Origin: Cantharellus purpuraceus
Taxonomy: Eukaryota; Basidiomycota; Agaricomycetes; Cantharellales; Hydnaceae
Assembly: GCA_025174535.1 (NCBI GenBank)
Contig: JALBUN010000034.1
Location: 1,510,001 to 1,574,000 of the forward strand
Reading direction: 5' to 3'
DNA: 64,000 bases
The notes under the pieces are model-generated. The model was not told the DNA's origin. It saw only the letters and a program-made list of their open reading frames with translations, and did not search any database. Made by a program: the position numbers and the translations under genes. Shown one piece after another: positions 45,304 to 57,436 of this stretch (positions are counted from its first letter, which is position 1; each line of letters starts with the position of its first letter).

Positions 45304-47268
45304 ATGGGAAGTGAAAGTTACGTCTCTGACCAACGCAGTGTCCGTCCACCTCTTCCTAGGTCTGCCTCTTCATCATCATATGGCCCATCGAGCTCTATGA
45401 GCAGTACCTTCGTCCAAGAGCCAGCCTACTCTGTAAAAGACCAGCTGCGCAAACGGAAAGATATCATCGCCGCTTCAGCCACCCGTGTCAAAAAGCTTCT
45501 CAAACAGCCAGAAACTTTCTATCCCTTACAGTATGGTCATGCGTTGCGTGATATGTGAGCGCTATCCGTCTCTGCGTTCGTCACACTCACATCACCTTCA
45601 AGAGAAGTCTGGAATAACTCAGCTGTACAGGTGCAGGCGGGTCGCCCGACGTTCACTCCAGCAGAACAAATCCCTCAAAGTCCCATTATGCTAGATCTAG
45701 CCTGTGGTTATGGCCACTGGTGCATACTTGCAGCTCGTCATTTTAAAGTGAACAGTCTCATTTCATCAGTCCACCGGTTTCTCATCTATTTAAGGGGTGC
45801 CATATCGTAGGCCTAGACATTGCCGACATTCAGCCTGATCTTAGGCGGCTAGGCTATGCTGACCTTGCAGGAAAAATATCATGGGTTCATAGTGACATGT
45901 AGCGACCTACTTACATCTCTCTGATAATCAGAACCCACTAATGTTTCCTAGGCTTGACGGTTTGCCCTTTCCGGATTGTCATTTTGATCTCGTACGGAGT
46001 TTGTATATCGAATTTTGTGTCCCGGAACACAAGGTAGTTTATTTCCTGATCACAGTGTTGTGCTCTAGCGTTAACGAGTATTAAGTGGGCTAGACTATTT
46101 GAGGTGATACCTCTGAATTTTTGGTGCCATAATAGCCCGTGACAAACTTTTTTCAGGAGATAGAACGGGTTTTGAAGCCTGGAGGCATTTTCGAGGTAAT
46201 AATGTGGGTTGGCCGTCTCTCACCATCGCTCATAATGTGCGTTTGCATAGACAACGCAGGAAACATTGACTTTTCCCTGCCCTCGATATCCTCCACAATT
46301 AAAACCTCCCCCGAATGTCGCATCCGAGGAGGAAGCGGAGGAGGAAGGTGACGAGGAGGAAGAAGATGATTATCGGCGTGACGAACGGTTGGCCGGTATC
46401 AGCAAAGAACTGGATGACATCGACCCTCGTGATCATTCAAGAGTCAAAGCCGCTTTCGATGCAATGGTGGAAGTACGGTGCGTACCAATGCTAGTATGCC
46501 AGTTTTGTACTTACTGTACTTGCGCGATGATCCGGAAATGCTCAACAAACTAAGGTTTCTCAATCCACAAATCATCTACACGCTTCCGTTCTACATGAAT
46601 TTACATTTTAAAGATGTTCTTATGACGCCAGTTTGCCATGCTATGTTGCCACCCTCGTCCTTTGTTCGGGAGCGGAATGACCCCCTGTCTGGATCTGCAA
46701 CCGAATCCAAGGCCAACGATAAGCAGTTTCTCGACATGGCAACAATGCTGCGTATGGAGACGCACGCCGTGTCTCTGGAGACAACCATGGATATGGGTGG
46801 GCCTATGCACTTGAACCAGACCCTGCACGTAGTCTTGGCGTGTAAGGAAGCAATATGGGAACAATTTGAGGTTTGCAACAATTGGGTTCTTATTCACTAC
46901 TTCATTTACTGAATTTGCTTGACTATAGTGTCTTAATCCTTCACTAAAGAGACCTGACTTTGACTACCTCATGAAAAATTGGGAGCTGTCGGTCTTCTCT
47001 TATTTCTTCCTTTTTCTAGTACCTGATGTGCTTCGACCGATTTTACAGGGATATGCGGGATCGTATGAACATGGAGAGTGGGATACATGCGTCCTTACAG
47101 TGGAGTGCTTTGTTGGCAAATGAAGATCCTGATCGAAAGTTTTGGCGGCGGCGAACTCGACAATTCCATCGGCAGGATGGGTTGTGGGACGCACAGCCCC
47201 TCCCGGAGCCATGTCAGTCTATACGAGCATTCCGCGGAATGAAGTACCGCCCACCTTTAGCTGGGTGA
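45304..47268 (+). CDS. Class I SAM-dependent methyltransferase (485 aa)
   Basis: Nine exons: 45304-45557, 45603-45747, 45795-45898, 45952-46033, 46136-46195, 46260-46477, 46555-46870, 46929-46987 and 47049-47268. They join to 1,458 nt. The SAM-binding core is clear: MLDLACGYGHW (motif I), HIVGLDIADIQP, LDGLPFPDCHFDLVRS and IERVLKPGGIFE. After the core come an acidic insertion (EEEAEEEGDEEEEDD) and the conserved-looking VRFLNPQIIYTLPFYM, ALACKEAIWEQ-like and NWELDMRDRM segments. This is the common fungal group of uncharacterised methyltransferases with an insert after motif IV. The start at 45304 was chosen for its typical disordered N-terminus; the frame is also open upstream. Target substrate unknown. 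Confidence 0.82.
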
Positions 47269-47439
47269 AGTTGCTAGTGTCCGGGTCACTATCCCCATTG
47301 TAATCACTTCCTAGTGGTTTGGTTATAGGCTGGATTCAATTTGGACAGTTTGAGTCTTTAGCGGCAGACGCGATGTGACTCGTCTGTCACAGGTCACCTC
47401 ACAACCTGCCTGTTCTGTACCGTGCCTCCTCCAACGATT

Positions 47440-49024
47440 ATGTCCGAGCCGGCCAAGGGTGTGCAAGAGGAAAAAAAGGAAGAGAAGAAGGATGACAAGG
47501 CTCAGGCTCAGGAAGACAAGGTTGCAGAGTTGACCAAGTATAAAGTGAGCCGTGCCATTCTACTACTAAAACTGAGAAAAAACAACGAAGGTTGACTATA
47601 CTTGCAGACTGCTGCAGATATTGTGCATCAGGCAACCAAGAAGTTGATCGAACTTGCCGTAGAGGGAGCAAGGGTATACGACCTTTGTGTGGAGGGCGAC
47701 AAGCTCATTGAGCAAGGCACGGGTGCAGTTTACAACAAGGGAGGGAAAGGCAAGGTCAGCAAGGGTACGCTGTTCCAAAGTCCAAAATTCTCTTTCCACT
47801 CTCATGCCTGCATTGCTTTTCAATGCAGGTCTCGCCTTTCCTACCTGCATTTCGGTCAATAATACCGTGTCGCATTTCTCTCCCCTCGCGTGAGCACCCG
47901 TATTTCCTGCGGCTCGTTCCGCATGGACTCCTCACGCCTGCTCCCTTCGCCGCAGCTCCGATCCGCAGTCGTCGTTAACACTGGCGAAACATGACGTTGT
48001 CAAGATCCACTTGGGCGCACACATTGATGGTTTTGCTTCAGTCAGTGCCGAAACAATCATTGTGGGCGCAACGGAGCAGGATCCTGCTACAGGTCGACGA
48101 GCAGATGTTGTTAAGGCAGCGTGGCATGCGGCTGAGCTCGCACAGCGGTTGATCAAGGTCGACAACAAAAACTGGGCTGTCACGGATGGCGTTAACAAGG
48201 CTGCTGCCGCATGGGACTGCAAGGCTGTCGAGGGTAAGCCGCTCTTTTCCCACACACATTACTCCGCACTAACACATGACATTCTCAGGGATGCTTTCTT
48301 GTCAGCATTCCAAGAATGTCATTGACGGCAAGAAGCGGATCATATTGGCCCCTGCCCAGGAGCAGCGTGCAGGTTTCGATACCATTTCCTTTGCTGAAGG
48401 TGAGGTATATGGTGTGGACATTCTAGTGTCATCGGGTGATGACGGCCGGGTATGTTGTGTTGATCATTATGAGGTTTTCCATGGTTGACTGCTCTGCAGG
48501 CTCGGGCAGAGGAGTCACGGGTTACAGTTTATCAACGGGCGTCAGACGTCACCTATTCGCTCAAAATGAAGACATCGCGCGCTGTTTTCTCCGAAGTGCA
48601 GAAGAAGGCGGGCGCTTTCCCCTTCAATGTGCGGGTCCTCGACGATGAGAAACGCGCACGAATGGGACTGCAGGAGGCTGTGCAACACGGACTAGTGCGA
48701 CCATATGAAGTTCTGTATGTTGCCTTGACTGCTGTTTTTTTTTGAAACCCAAGCTAATGCCATCCATCCAGCTTCACACCTGCAAATACGTTTGTGGCAC
48801 AATTCCATTTCACCATTGCTTTATTACCCGGTGGCCCGTCGCTGATCAGCCACCCACCCGTATGGTATAAACCCGAGCTACTCAAGACGGAGAAGGAGCT
48901 TGAGGACGCGGAAATCAAGGAAACGCTTTCAAAGAAGCTGCGGGAAAGCAAGAAAAACAAAAAGAAGAAGCCCAAGACGGACGCTGGTGAAGCGAATGGT
49001 GTAGAGAACGAGGAGAAGAGCTGA
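47440..49024 (+). CDS. Ebp1/PA2G4 homologue, M24-fold ribosome-associated protein (409 aa)
   Basis: Seven exons: 47440-47544, 47608-47764, 47829-47889, 47956-48233, 48289-48449, 48500-48714 and 48772-49024 (1,230 nt). The protein reads YKTAADIVHQATKKLIELA, then GLAFPTCISVNNTVSHFSP, KIHLGAHIDGFAS, SCQHSKNVIDGKK and RPYEVLFTPANTFVAQFHF. This is the methionine-aminopeptidase (pita-bread) fold of human PA2G4/Ebp1 and S. pombe Cdb4. Family members lack a functional metal site and bind ribosomes at the tunnel exit, helping ribosome biogenesis and growth. The acidic N-terminus and Lys-rich C-terminus (KKLRESKKNKKKK) are typical. Confidence 0.92.
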
Positions 49025-49095
49025 ATAACCGGCTCCGGAAATACATAAAAAGTATACAGCAGGTTCTTGGGCCTTCTGAGATGCACATACTCTTG

Positions 49096-49484
49096 TCATG
49101 GTTTAGCTGTGTTCATCCGAGTTTTTTCTGCCTCGTCCGCAAATTCCCCAAGTGTTCGAGTGACGAGGTCAAGATTGTCGAGAAAAGCATTAAGAGTGAG
49201 CCTTGCAAGACGGACGGTGAGGGTGGTAAACGAGCTGAGATACCGATAAGAGATGAACGAGAAGGGAAGTGCAGGGGTTGCATACGCAATGAGCAGATCG
49301 CCCTCTGTCATCAGGGACCTTCTTACAAGCTTCGGCTGGAGTTCTGCATCGACTTGTAGGACACGTCGGGCGATATCCGCATGATGCGGCGAAGCAAAAG
49401 GGACGTTGACGGTGCTAGCAGGATATGAGTGTTGGTTGCATGGCTAGTTACGGAGACTTACATGGTATGCCATGTTTCCGACAT
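49096..49484 (-). CDS. PCC1: KEOPS/EKC complex subunit Pcc1 (96 aa)
   Basis: Three exons on the minus strand: 49462-49484, 49286-49414 and 49096-49234. The join reads MSETWHTITVNVPFASPHHA, then RVLQVDAELQPKLVRRSL, then FTTLTVRLARLTLNAFLDNL and DLVTRTLGEF. This is the Pcc1/LAGE3 family, the small dimeric subunit of the KEOPS complex that makes the t6A modification on tRNAs and affects telomeres and transcription. The size is that of yeast Pcc1 (about 88 residues). The second intron (49235-49285, 51 nt) has no stop and a multiple-of-three length, so retention would only insert 17 residues. The gene sits between two plus-strand genes. Confidence 0.85.
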
Positions 49485-49607
49485 CTGCCAGCAGGGGACA
49501 CGTGGATAGACGCGATGTTTGCGACAGTGGGCGTACGGGCTGCCAGTGCTTTGACGCTGCTGAAAGTGATTTGACGGAATCACACAACCAACTTGCCGCT
49601 TCCTCCC

Positions 49608-52600
49608 ATGTCCACAAGCTGGAATACCCATTCCCAGGGGTTCGTGCCTCCCACCCAGCTGCGCAAGTCCCGGCCCTCTCTCACAGCTGTCGCGCGTACG
49701 GCCAGCAGCGACTCCACCCAGGCTGAACCTCGTCCCCAACACACACGCACCGCATCATTCTTCTCCTTCACATCCAAAAAGTCAGCGCAGCAGCAGGCCC
49801 AAAGGGCCACCCTGCAGGCCATTGGCACTCACCCGCGCTCGCCCACTAGTGCAAGTGGCCACGTGAGTGTAAGCCCGTCGTTACCCTGGTCCCTTATTGC
49901 TCGGAACCCTGTAATGATTTAGCTACAGAATCCCTCGGAATCTCCGACCTTACCCGTGAAACGGCCATCGCTGGGAGATGCTCCTTCTATGAATGCCAAT
50001 CCTTCCGTCCAACGCGAAATTAAGTCTGTCGTCGACCTTGCACTCGCCCAGGCCCACAAGATTTACTTTTCGGGACCTCTTGTGCGCCGTTTGGAACGCC
50101 TCCCTGATGGGAACAAGCCTGCTCGTGACGATGGCTGGGTTGACGTCTGGGCGCAACTTGCCGGGACGACTCTCAGTGTGTGGGACATGAAGGCCATCGA
50201 GGAGGCCAGCAAACGTGGGGAGGAGGTTCCCCCAAGTTACATTAATATCACAGACTCTGTACGTCAATGTCGTGGTGTCAATCTTGTTGGTGTCACTGAG
50301 CCGTCTGCTGCAAGTTTATCCAAGTCCTGGGTGCGCTGACAAGTCCACCAACTGCGACTGCACCCGCAAGGAGATATACGAACGTGATAACGATAAATAC
50401 GGCTGGATCCAATTTAATATTTTTTGCATGTCCTTCGTCTGCTGCACTGATCTCGTGGGCGACCTGTGAGTAGATGTGAGCTGCTTGCACTCGAGCAATC
50501 TCACTGATTTGTTTTCCGCTGCAGCTCTACGGCTGGCCAGCTGGGAGAAGGCACGTCTCGAGGAAATATATACGGGACACCTTTTACGGATGAGTTTAAG
50601 CGAACATGATATGTGTAAGTACAAAAAATTGGACATTCGGAGCTTAATGACATCCACGTTGTAGGGAAGGAACCAGCAACTACACTTGTTAAAGGCAAGC
50701 TTGAAGCACAAGTGAAAGTTCGCATCGCAGGCCAAACAGACTGGAAGCCTCTATGGATGGTCCTCTCGTCGTCATCCGATGCCGACATTGTATCTCAACG
50801 ACCCAGCTCACCGTTGTCTACGCGATCCAAAAACCGCATGTCTAACCTTTTTTCTCGTGCACAACCCCAATCCCCAGCTGTTTCCACTGTGCCTGTGATA
50901 TCGTTTTATCAGAAGTCCAAGGATCGCAAGAAGCCACTCTTGACCATGCGCTATGTTTCGCAGGTATGAGTTTGGTATTCTTACTGTCCACGCCGTCCTC
51001 TGATCTTGACTTAGGCTTTTGCGGTATACCCAGAGCGCCCGGAGGTGATCCAGAGGAGCACTTTAATGAAGATCGAGGGCTTTCTCGGACATGAAGATAT
51101 GGCAGGGGCTATGAAGGGGAAAGAGTGTTGGGTGATGATCATGCCTGAGACCCAACAGGCTTATCCCGTCTTTGAGCTACTCAAGTGGCTTGTTGGTAAG
51201 AATTTCATGTCTGCTCTTATAACGATCGGGTTTATGTCTGTCAGGCCTTCATGATGCGTATTCACTCTATGGTCGGCCGAGTGGATATATATGGGACCCC
51301 CGTCAACCACCATCCATGTGGTTTGCATACCCTGTCGGTCCCCAGCGTCCTGTATGGTGGGATCTTATTTCAAATATGTGCCTCCTGACGCTTGGTATTT
51401 TAGCAATTGTTTATAGAACGCGAAGTAGCGGAGGTTCTCGATCCTAGGGATGACCGCACCTCCGCAATTCGAAGAGAACTAAAGCAAATATTAATAAACA
51501 GAATGTACGGTTCTTCGATTCCACCTGGTTCCCTGCCTCTCGGACAAAACCCGGCGCAGCGGCAGGGCACCAGTCCAAACCAAACTGCCATTCAGCAGTC
51601 TTCCGCACCTCAGGCCAATCCTGCTACATCCACTTCGACACCCCAACTACCACCACTCAGCTTCAATAGCACCCAAACTCAACAATCTCAGGGTCCCCAG
51701 TTAACTCCTCCACTTGTTCGAGGCGTTAGCTCTTTGTCACCCATATCAGAGGGCAAATCAACCACCGATACGTTAGTCCCACACCCTTCTAGGAATACGA
51801 CGGCGAATACAACGACACAGCAAGATTCAGCGAATAGCAGCATTTTTGGTGGGCATTCGGTGTCGAATCCCACGCCAGAGCATAATGCCTCAGCGAGTAG
51901 CTCCCTCTTGGGAGATCCGTCAGTGACGAGTCCGACATCAGAGCAAAAGGCGTCTGAGAATAGTACCTTCTTAGGTGGACCTTTGGTCTCAGAGCCAACG
52001 CCAGAGCGTAAAGCTTCGGCTTCAGCAGCAAGTAGCAACTTCCTGGGTGGGCGTTTGGCATCAAATCCAACAGAGAAACACCCAGCCTCGGGTACCTCAC
52101 GAGGGAGTGAAGATTCATCCCAGGGGTCCAGGCCGGACTCCAAGCTGGCTCAATCTGCCTCGTACATCAGTTCAGGTTTTGATCCCGACAGCAAGCCCTA
52201 TGACAATACTTTACCCCGCGCAATGTCCCCGGTTGCCAGTAGGTCCCCAACAAGTATACAGTCGTTCCATTCGCCACCGCAATCCATAAGCTTGACTTCG
52301 AATGTGCTTTCGTCGACTAGGGCGCAAACCCAGGGCTCTCCGACATCGCCTCGTTCGGGGTCGAGATCTCATTCACCTGCACCTGGCGCGCAGTCCCCCC
52401 GTGGTTTGTCGCAGGTATCGCCACCTCCAGAAGTACCACAAGCACGATTATCCCCACCCCCCAACCGACCCCTTACCCCCTCACCCTTGGCCCAACGACA
52501 TACCCCAGGCCCTCCCTCCCCTCCGCCTAAAGGCAACCACGGCACACCCATCTTGGCGAATCATTCATCGCCGCAGGCCCCACGAGCACCAGGTGCTGCC

Positions 52601-54830
52601 CAACTCGAGACTCCGTCCTTAGTGAACGATCTAGCAAATGAGGCTGGTATGTGCACTTAGCGTGTCAGATATAGCATTGTTTAACTCTCTTCGTTCAGCT
52701 GCAATCTATTTGTTACAGCATCAACGTGCACAGACTGAAGTAGCTCAACGTTCACATGGTACATGGACGACTGATGAAGAGGAGGAAGAAGATGATGACC
52801 ACGATTCTGATTTTACCGGTCCGGAACGCAACCCGCCGCCGCGGAGAGCCACACCACCAGTGCAGCCGCCAAGCGCTTACCGTCACCCTATTGGAGTTGC
52901 GGAAAATCAAATCATCCCCGTTGCCGGCCGGTCGGTTATTGGTCGCAAACCTTCAGGCGCCCGGGCAAAGCCAAGCCCCCGTCGTTACACCGACCAAATC
53001 ACACCCGCTCACGCTGAGTACCTTTCCTCACCTCTTCAGTCACCGACTTCCGCTCCTGCGCAAGCAATGGTGCCACCGCCTCAGGCATCAGCTAGCTATG
53101 ATGACAACGCAGATGCTTTAGCCGCACTTACTTTCCTTGAACACCAGGAGGAATCTGCGCCACCGCAGGATAAACCTGCCCCGCCATCTCAAAAGGATAA
53201 GCCTGAACCTGAGCCTGAGGTGCCGCAACAACCACAGCCAAGCGAGGCTACTCATTATCCGTCGACTTTCGCACCCTCTAGGCAAGCAGCTGAACGCAAG
53301 GCAAAAGCCCAGGCACTACAGGAGGCCAACTACGCTGCCACACATCTGCCCGGCAAGCCGAATGGGAATGTGAAGAAAAAAAGAAACGACCAGGATGCAT
53401 GGGCGGAAAGTAGCGATGAAGAAGAAGAGGAAGAGGAAGAGGATGACGAGGATGGGTCTGATGATGAGAGACCCCCTCCACAAGTGAGGCAGCCACAGCC
53501 GGTCGCTGCCTCTGACCCTCGCGCATCCGTTTATCCTTCTGCACAACCTGGTCTTCAGGGGCCGTCAAGCATAGCTGGTGATGGTTTCGGGAAACAAGCT
53601 CGCACGTTGCCCCTTCCGCCTAGCAGAATAGGAGGTATGTCGGTCGGAGGTATGTCGGTCATGGCAGTTGTGTTAATTTCTACGCCCAATCTCATATTTT
53701 GCGTAGATTCTCAAGATCATCATACTAATCACCCCCGAACTGCATCAGCCCACTATGACGATCGGCCTCGTACACACTTTGGTGATGAACCGAGGGGTCA
53801 TACTATGAACCCGCACCAGGTCGCTCGTCAGTCCGTGTGGAGCACTGTGCTTGACCCTCAACCCCCTCCTCGCAACACTTCTGGAAAAGATACTTTTGTG
53901 CAAGTTGAGGACAGCGAAACAATGACCAAAGCTTTCCAACCTCAAGGTCTCCTCTCGGCTGGTTTGCAGGACAAGGAGGATCGATCTGCTAAGCGTCAAG
54001 AAGAGTTGGCACGTGAAACGGGTGCGTCACTCATCAATGTTCCCAACAAGCCACCACCACCACAGACTGGGCTACTCGGCGCCATCACTGCCCATGAGCG
54101 GGAGCGGAAACGCGAAGGAGGTGTTGGAGCAGCATTAACAGAGAAAGAACGTGAAAGGCGACTTGCTGAGGAGAGACAACGCAAGCTTGACGAACTTCAG
54201 CGTCAACAGCTAGATCAGATGTCACAAGGAGGTGCCCAGGGAGCTTACGATACGTATGGTCAACAGCCATTTCCAGGGTTTGCGCCAGGGTTTGATCCCA
54301 GAATGTCGATGAACCCTATGATGCTCAATCCATATATGGCGGGAGGCTTCCCGATGATGCCATTTGGAAACGCTCAGCAAATGATGGCGGCTCAAATGGC
54401 GGCGCAACAGGCATACCAGCAGGCCATGATGTCCTTTAGTCAAGCTGGCGGTAGCCAAATGGGGGACAACTTGTCACGAGCTGGAGGCGCTGGACCTCCT
54501 CAAATGGGGCCTCCATCGCCGATGCAGGGAGGTATGATGGGAGTGGATCCCAGGATGTCCATGGGCATGAACCCTTGGATGGGCGGTGGTATGGGCATGG
54601 GGATGAACCCGATGGTGGGCGGCGGCATGGGGATGGGTCCTATGGGTATGATGGATCCGAGGATGTCGATGGGACAGCAGAATTATAATCCCCAACGTCC
54701 CGACCCTAGTGCTCAAGGACTTATGCCCTCATTCCACGGAAGCCCACATCAAGGGACGCCTTCACCACGCCAGGGTTCGCCCGCTCCTCAGCGCTCCGGC
54801 AATAATAGCCCTCGCCCCCCTCACTCTTAG
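49608..54830 (+). CDS. CAF120: Caf120/Skg3-type PH domain protein (1,573 aa)
   Basis: Ten exons: 49608-49862, 49923-50258, 50315-50465, 50525-50614, 50665-50963, 51015-51195, 51245-51351, 51404-52646, 52699-53634 and 53707-54830. Residues about 110-275 form the split PH domain (IYFSGPLVRRL, WVDVWAQLAGTTLSVWDM, LRLASWEKARLEEIYTG). The family-specific second region follows: GFLGHEDMAGAMKGKECWVM, FELLKWLVGLHDAYSLYGRP, FAYPVGP and DPRDDRTSAIRREL. Yeast Caf120 and Skg3 share this order; Caf120 was linked to the CCR4-NOT complex and both localise to the bud neck and tip region. The C-terminal 1,050 residues are Pro/Ser/Gln-rich, with an acidic patch, a charged helix (EKERERRLAEERQRKLDELQ) and a Met/Gly-rich end. 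Intron 53635-53706 is stop-free and 72 nt, so it may be retained. Confidence 0.85.
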
Positions 54831-55250
54831 CACACTAGGACTTTGCATCATTCATTCTCACATATAGTAATGTCCGCCAAAATGCAGTTATAGAGATCTA
54901 TGCTTTCCCCTCTTTTTTCGTTTTCAGTTGAGCCTGAGCTTTTTACCATTTGACGTTTGACAGCGTCGTAGTATGTGGCATTGGCACCTGTTAGGACGAT
55001 ACTGTTAGGTAGCAATGCGATGGACACTCGTTAACGGCTGTTTCGGGTCAGCGCAGGATGTCGAACAAAAGCAGGTAGCAGTAGCTTATGAACGGCTGCA
55101 GAATAGAACATGAAATGTGGTTTTGATACATATTTTACCTAGATCTGCTATTTTTTTGAGCAGGCTTAGGGATGCGCTGGTCAACACACTAGTTAGCGGT
55201 AATCATTGGGCATAATGACAACATCGGGGCTTATGCCCAGAGGCGTAAAA
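54831..55250. other. Convergent 3' intergenic region
   Basis: About 420 bases between the 3' ends of the Caf120-type gene and the minus-strand Cox11 gene. No gene seen; AT-rich 3' flanks only. Confidence 0.5.
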
Positions 55251-56339
55251 CTACAATTTTTCGCGAGGTTTGGCCTTTGAGTACTCGCTCCAGCCCATCG
55301 ATTTATCCACCACATCCTCGTCGGCGTCAGGCTCTAACTGTCCATGTTTGTTTCTTCGCGCTCTGGGAGGCGGGCAAGTAAATAGTTTGAACCAAAAGAT
55401 GCGGAGAGTGGACTGACCGGAAAAATGTGTATGACAACACAATATCATCTAAGTTAACCATAGATCGATCTTCTGCATAGTCCTTATCGATGAAGAAGAA
55501 CAAGGGAAGATCGACTTCCTCGCCAGCAAGTAGTTTCTGTTCCTCAAAGCAAAAGCATTCTACCTTGGCAAAGTACGGGGCGATCTGAGCAATATGAGTC
55601 ATGATTCTAGTTGAATAAAATTATTCGATTTGAAAAAACCTTATCAGGGGTAACGTTGTAAGTGGCTATTCCAACTATATCCTTGTCGGACTTGTTCCTT
55701 GCAGTGTAAAAAGCGAGAGCGGTCTCCCCTGGCAGCACATAAATATACTTCTGCTGAGGAGTGAATGCCCAGGGAAGTGCATCCGAGGTATCCGCGTTGA
55801 AGTGCACTTTGATTCGCTTTGCGCCGGTGACTGGTACTAGTCGTTCCGGTTCAAACTTGCCCTTGCCTGTCATTGGGGTTCCTCCGAAACCGGTCACTGA
55901 ACAAAACGCGCGATAGAGAGGAACAAACGCATATGAGAGACCGAGAGACACAACGATCTAGCAAATATGTGGGCGAGTCAAACATATGACACAAGTGATG
56001 AACGTACTACTGAGGTTGTGTACATTAGCAAGTTACGATTGCGTGCGCGGTAGACCTTTCGTCTGTCTTCCCAAGGAGGAGCTAAGGGACGTTTTGTGGC
56101 ATACCAACGAAACGTGCGAGGTGATTTGTTCCATGGCAGGTGCTTTGATGGCAAAAGTGAGTTCTGCGACCTATTCGAGCATGGTCTCTTCCATTGTTTA
56201 CAGCAATGGGCTGATGTTCTGGAAAGCTATATGTGAAGAATTGAGTCGTAAAATGGGTCTCGATATAGTATCGACTTACGACGAACTGCGTGACAGAGAG
56301 CGATGGCGGTAGGCGTGCCAATGCGGCGGACTGCAACAT
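55251..56339 (-). CDS. COX11: Cytochrome c oxidase assembly protein Cox11 (291 aa)
   Basis: Five exons on the minus strand: 56280-56339, 56008-56226, 55640-55957, 55418-55584 and 55251-55362 (876 nt). Cox11 delivers copper to the CuB site of Cox1 from the inner mitochondrial membrane, facing the intermembrane space. The protein has an Arg/Ser-rich presequence (MLQSAALARLPPSLSV) and a transmembrane segment (TTSVIVVSLGLSYAFVPLYR), then FCSVTGFGGTP, ALPWAFTPQQKYIYVLPGE, NVTPDKIAPYFAKVE and the copper-binding CFCFEEQ with both cysteines. The next conserved blocks (LPLFFFIDKDYA, DIVLSYTFF) are present. Its start codon is only 39 bases from the divergent J-protein start. Confidence 0.94.
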
Positions 56340-56378
56340 CGCGCGAACATAGTAAGCGCCCACGCTGAACAACTGACC
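56340..56378. promoter_or_regulatory. 39-bp divergent promoter (Cox11 / DNAJC8)
   Basis: Start codons of Cox11 (minus) and the Spf31-type J-protein (plus) are separated by only 39 bases. Basal promoter elements and leaders of both must overlap each other or the opposing coding sequence. Confidence 0.6.
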
Positions 56379-57351
56379 ATGTCTGCAGAATCGACAAATC
56401 AAGTAGGCATAAGTTCCCAACCCGCCATACCAGATGCGGAGCTCGAGAAACTTCTCAACAGAGAGGCATCTGCATTTCAGCGCGAGTTGGAAGTAAATCG
56501 AATCCTCAAAGCCTTCAAATTAAAGTAAGCGCCCCTTGGCCTCAGGGGAGATTGACTCTAGCTGTTCCAACTCATCTTGTGACAGCCCTTATGATATTCT
56601 AGACATTGAAGAAGATGCTACTCCCGAAGGTATAAAGAAGAAATACAGACAGCTTTCGCTATGTGAGCGTGAAGCCTGGTAGGAATGAGGACAGGAGGCT
56701 CATCACTATGCTTGCTTCCAGTTATACATCCCGACAAGACATCCCACGAACGCGCCCCCGAAGCCTTCGACCTACTCAAGAAGGTGCGCTGAATGCTATT
56801 ATTACTCCTTCATTTTATTCTCAAGTTCGTATATATATGCAGGCTGAATCCGAGTTAAGTGACAAGGACAAGCGTGAGGAACTAGACGCAGTGATCCGTC
56901 AAGCACGAACAGCGCTCCTCAAGGAGCTCTCTTTTCCTACCTCTATCTCCGATAGTGACGACCGTTTGCGTGGACTGCAGCCGAGCTTCAAGAATCAACT
57001 TCGGCAGAAATCCAAGGAACTCTTGATAGATGAGGAGGTTTCCCGTCGAAAGTAAGCGAACTGTTGAGCTTGACACTTTCTCATATAAAATTTCAATTGA
57101 CAGAGCAATCAAAATGAACCTGGCAAACGAGGGCCTGGAGGCAAAACGGAAAGAGGAAGAGCTTGTTCAACGAAAACGCAAGGCAGAGGATGACAAAAGT
57201 TGGGAAGGTGCGCTTCATTGACCTTCTGTGTCCTTCCCCCTTTTACATCCGGGACCGAGCAGAAGGGAGAGAACATCGTGTAGATAGCTGGCGATCGTTC
57301 GCATCAGCAGGGAAAAAGAAGAAGAAGACTAAGGTGAATGTCTTGGGATAA
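56379..57351 (+). CDS. DNAJC8/Spf31-type J-domain protein (228 aa)
   Basis: Six exons: 56379-56524, 56586-56662, 56722-56783, 56843-57051, 57104-57207 and 57263-57351 (687 nt). The J-domain begins NPYDILDIEEDATPEGIKKK and contains the HPD tripeptide (LFIHPDKTSHERAPEAF), essential for stimulating Hsp70. The J-domain is followed by a long charged helix (QLRQKSKELLIDEEVSRRK, LEAKRKEEELVQRKRKAEDD) and a C-terminal HRVDSWRSF patch with a Lys-rich end (KKKKKTKV). This order matches human DNAJC8 and S. pombe Spf31, which associate with the spliceosome. Probably nuclear. The HPD motif is completed across an intron. Confidence 0.9.
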
Positions 57352-57436
57352 TACAACCGTCAGTTTCTACCACTACAGGATCCACACGTGTATCATGTAC
57401 ACGAGCTTTACATACATTTATCGCATCTACGCTTCG

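Noticed and set aside
46988..47020. Very short introns (28-34 nt) to keep YLMCFDRFYR in the methyltransferase
   Set aside because: A 61-nt intron ending at 47048 keeps the frame, gives ELDMRDRM and is of normal length.
53278..53568. Minus-strand open frames under the Caf120-type gene
   Set aside because: Mirror images of a Pro/Gln/Glu-rich plus-strand coding region, with no independent features.
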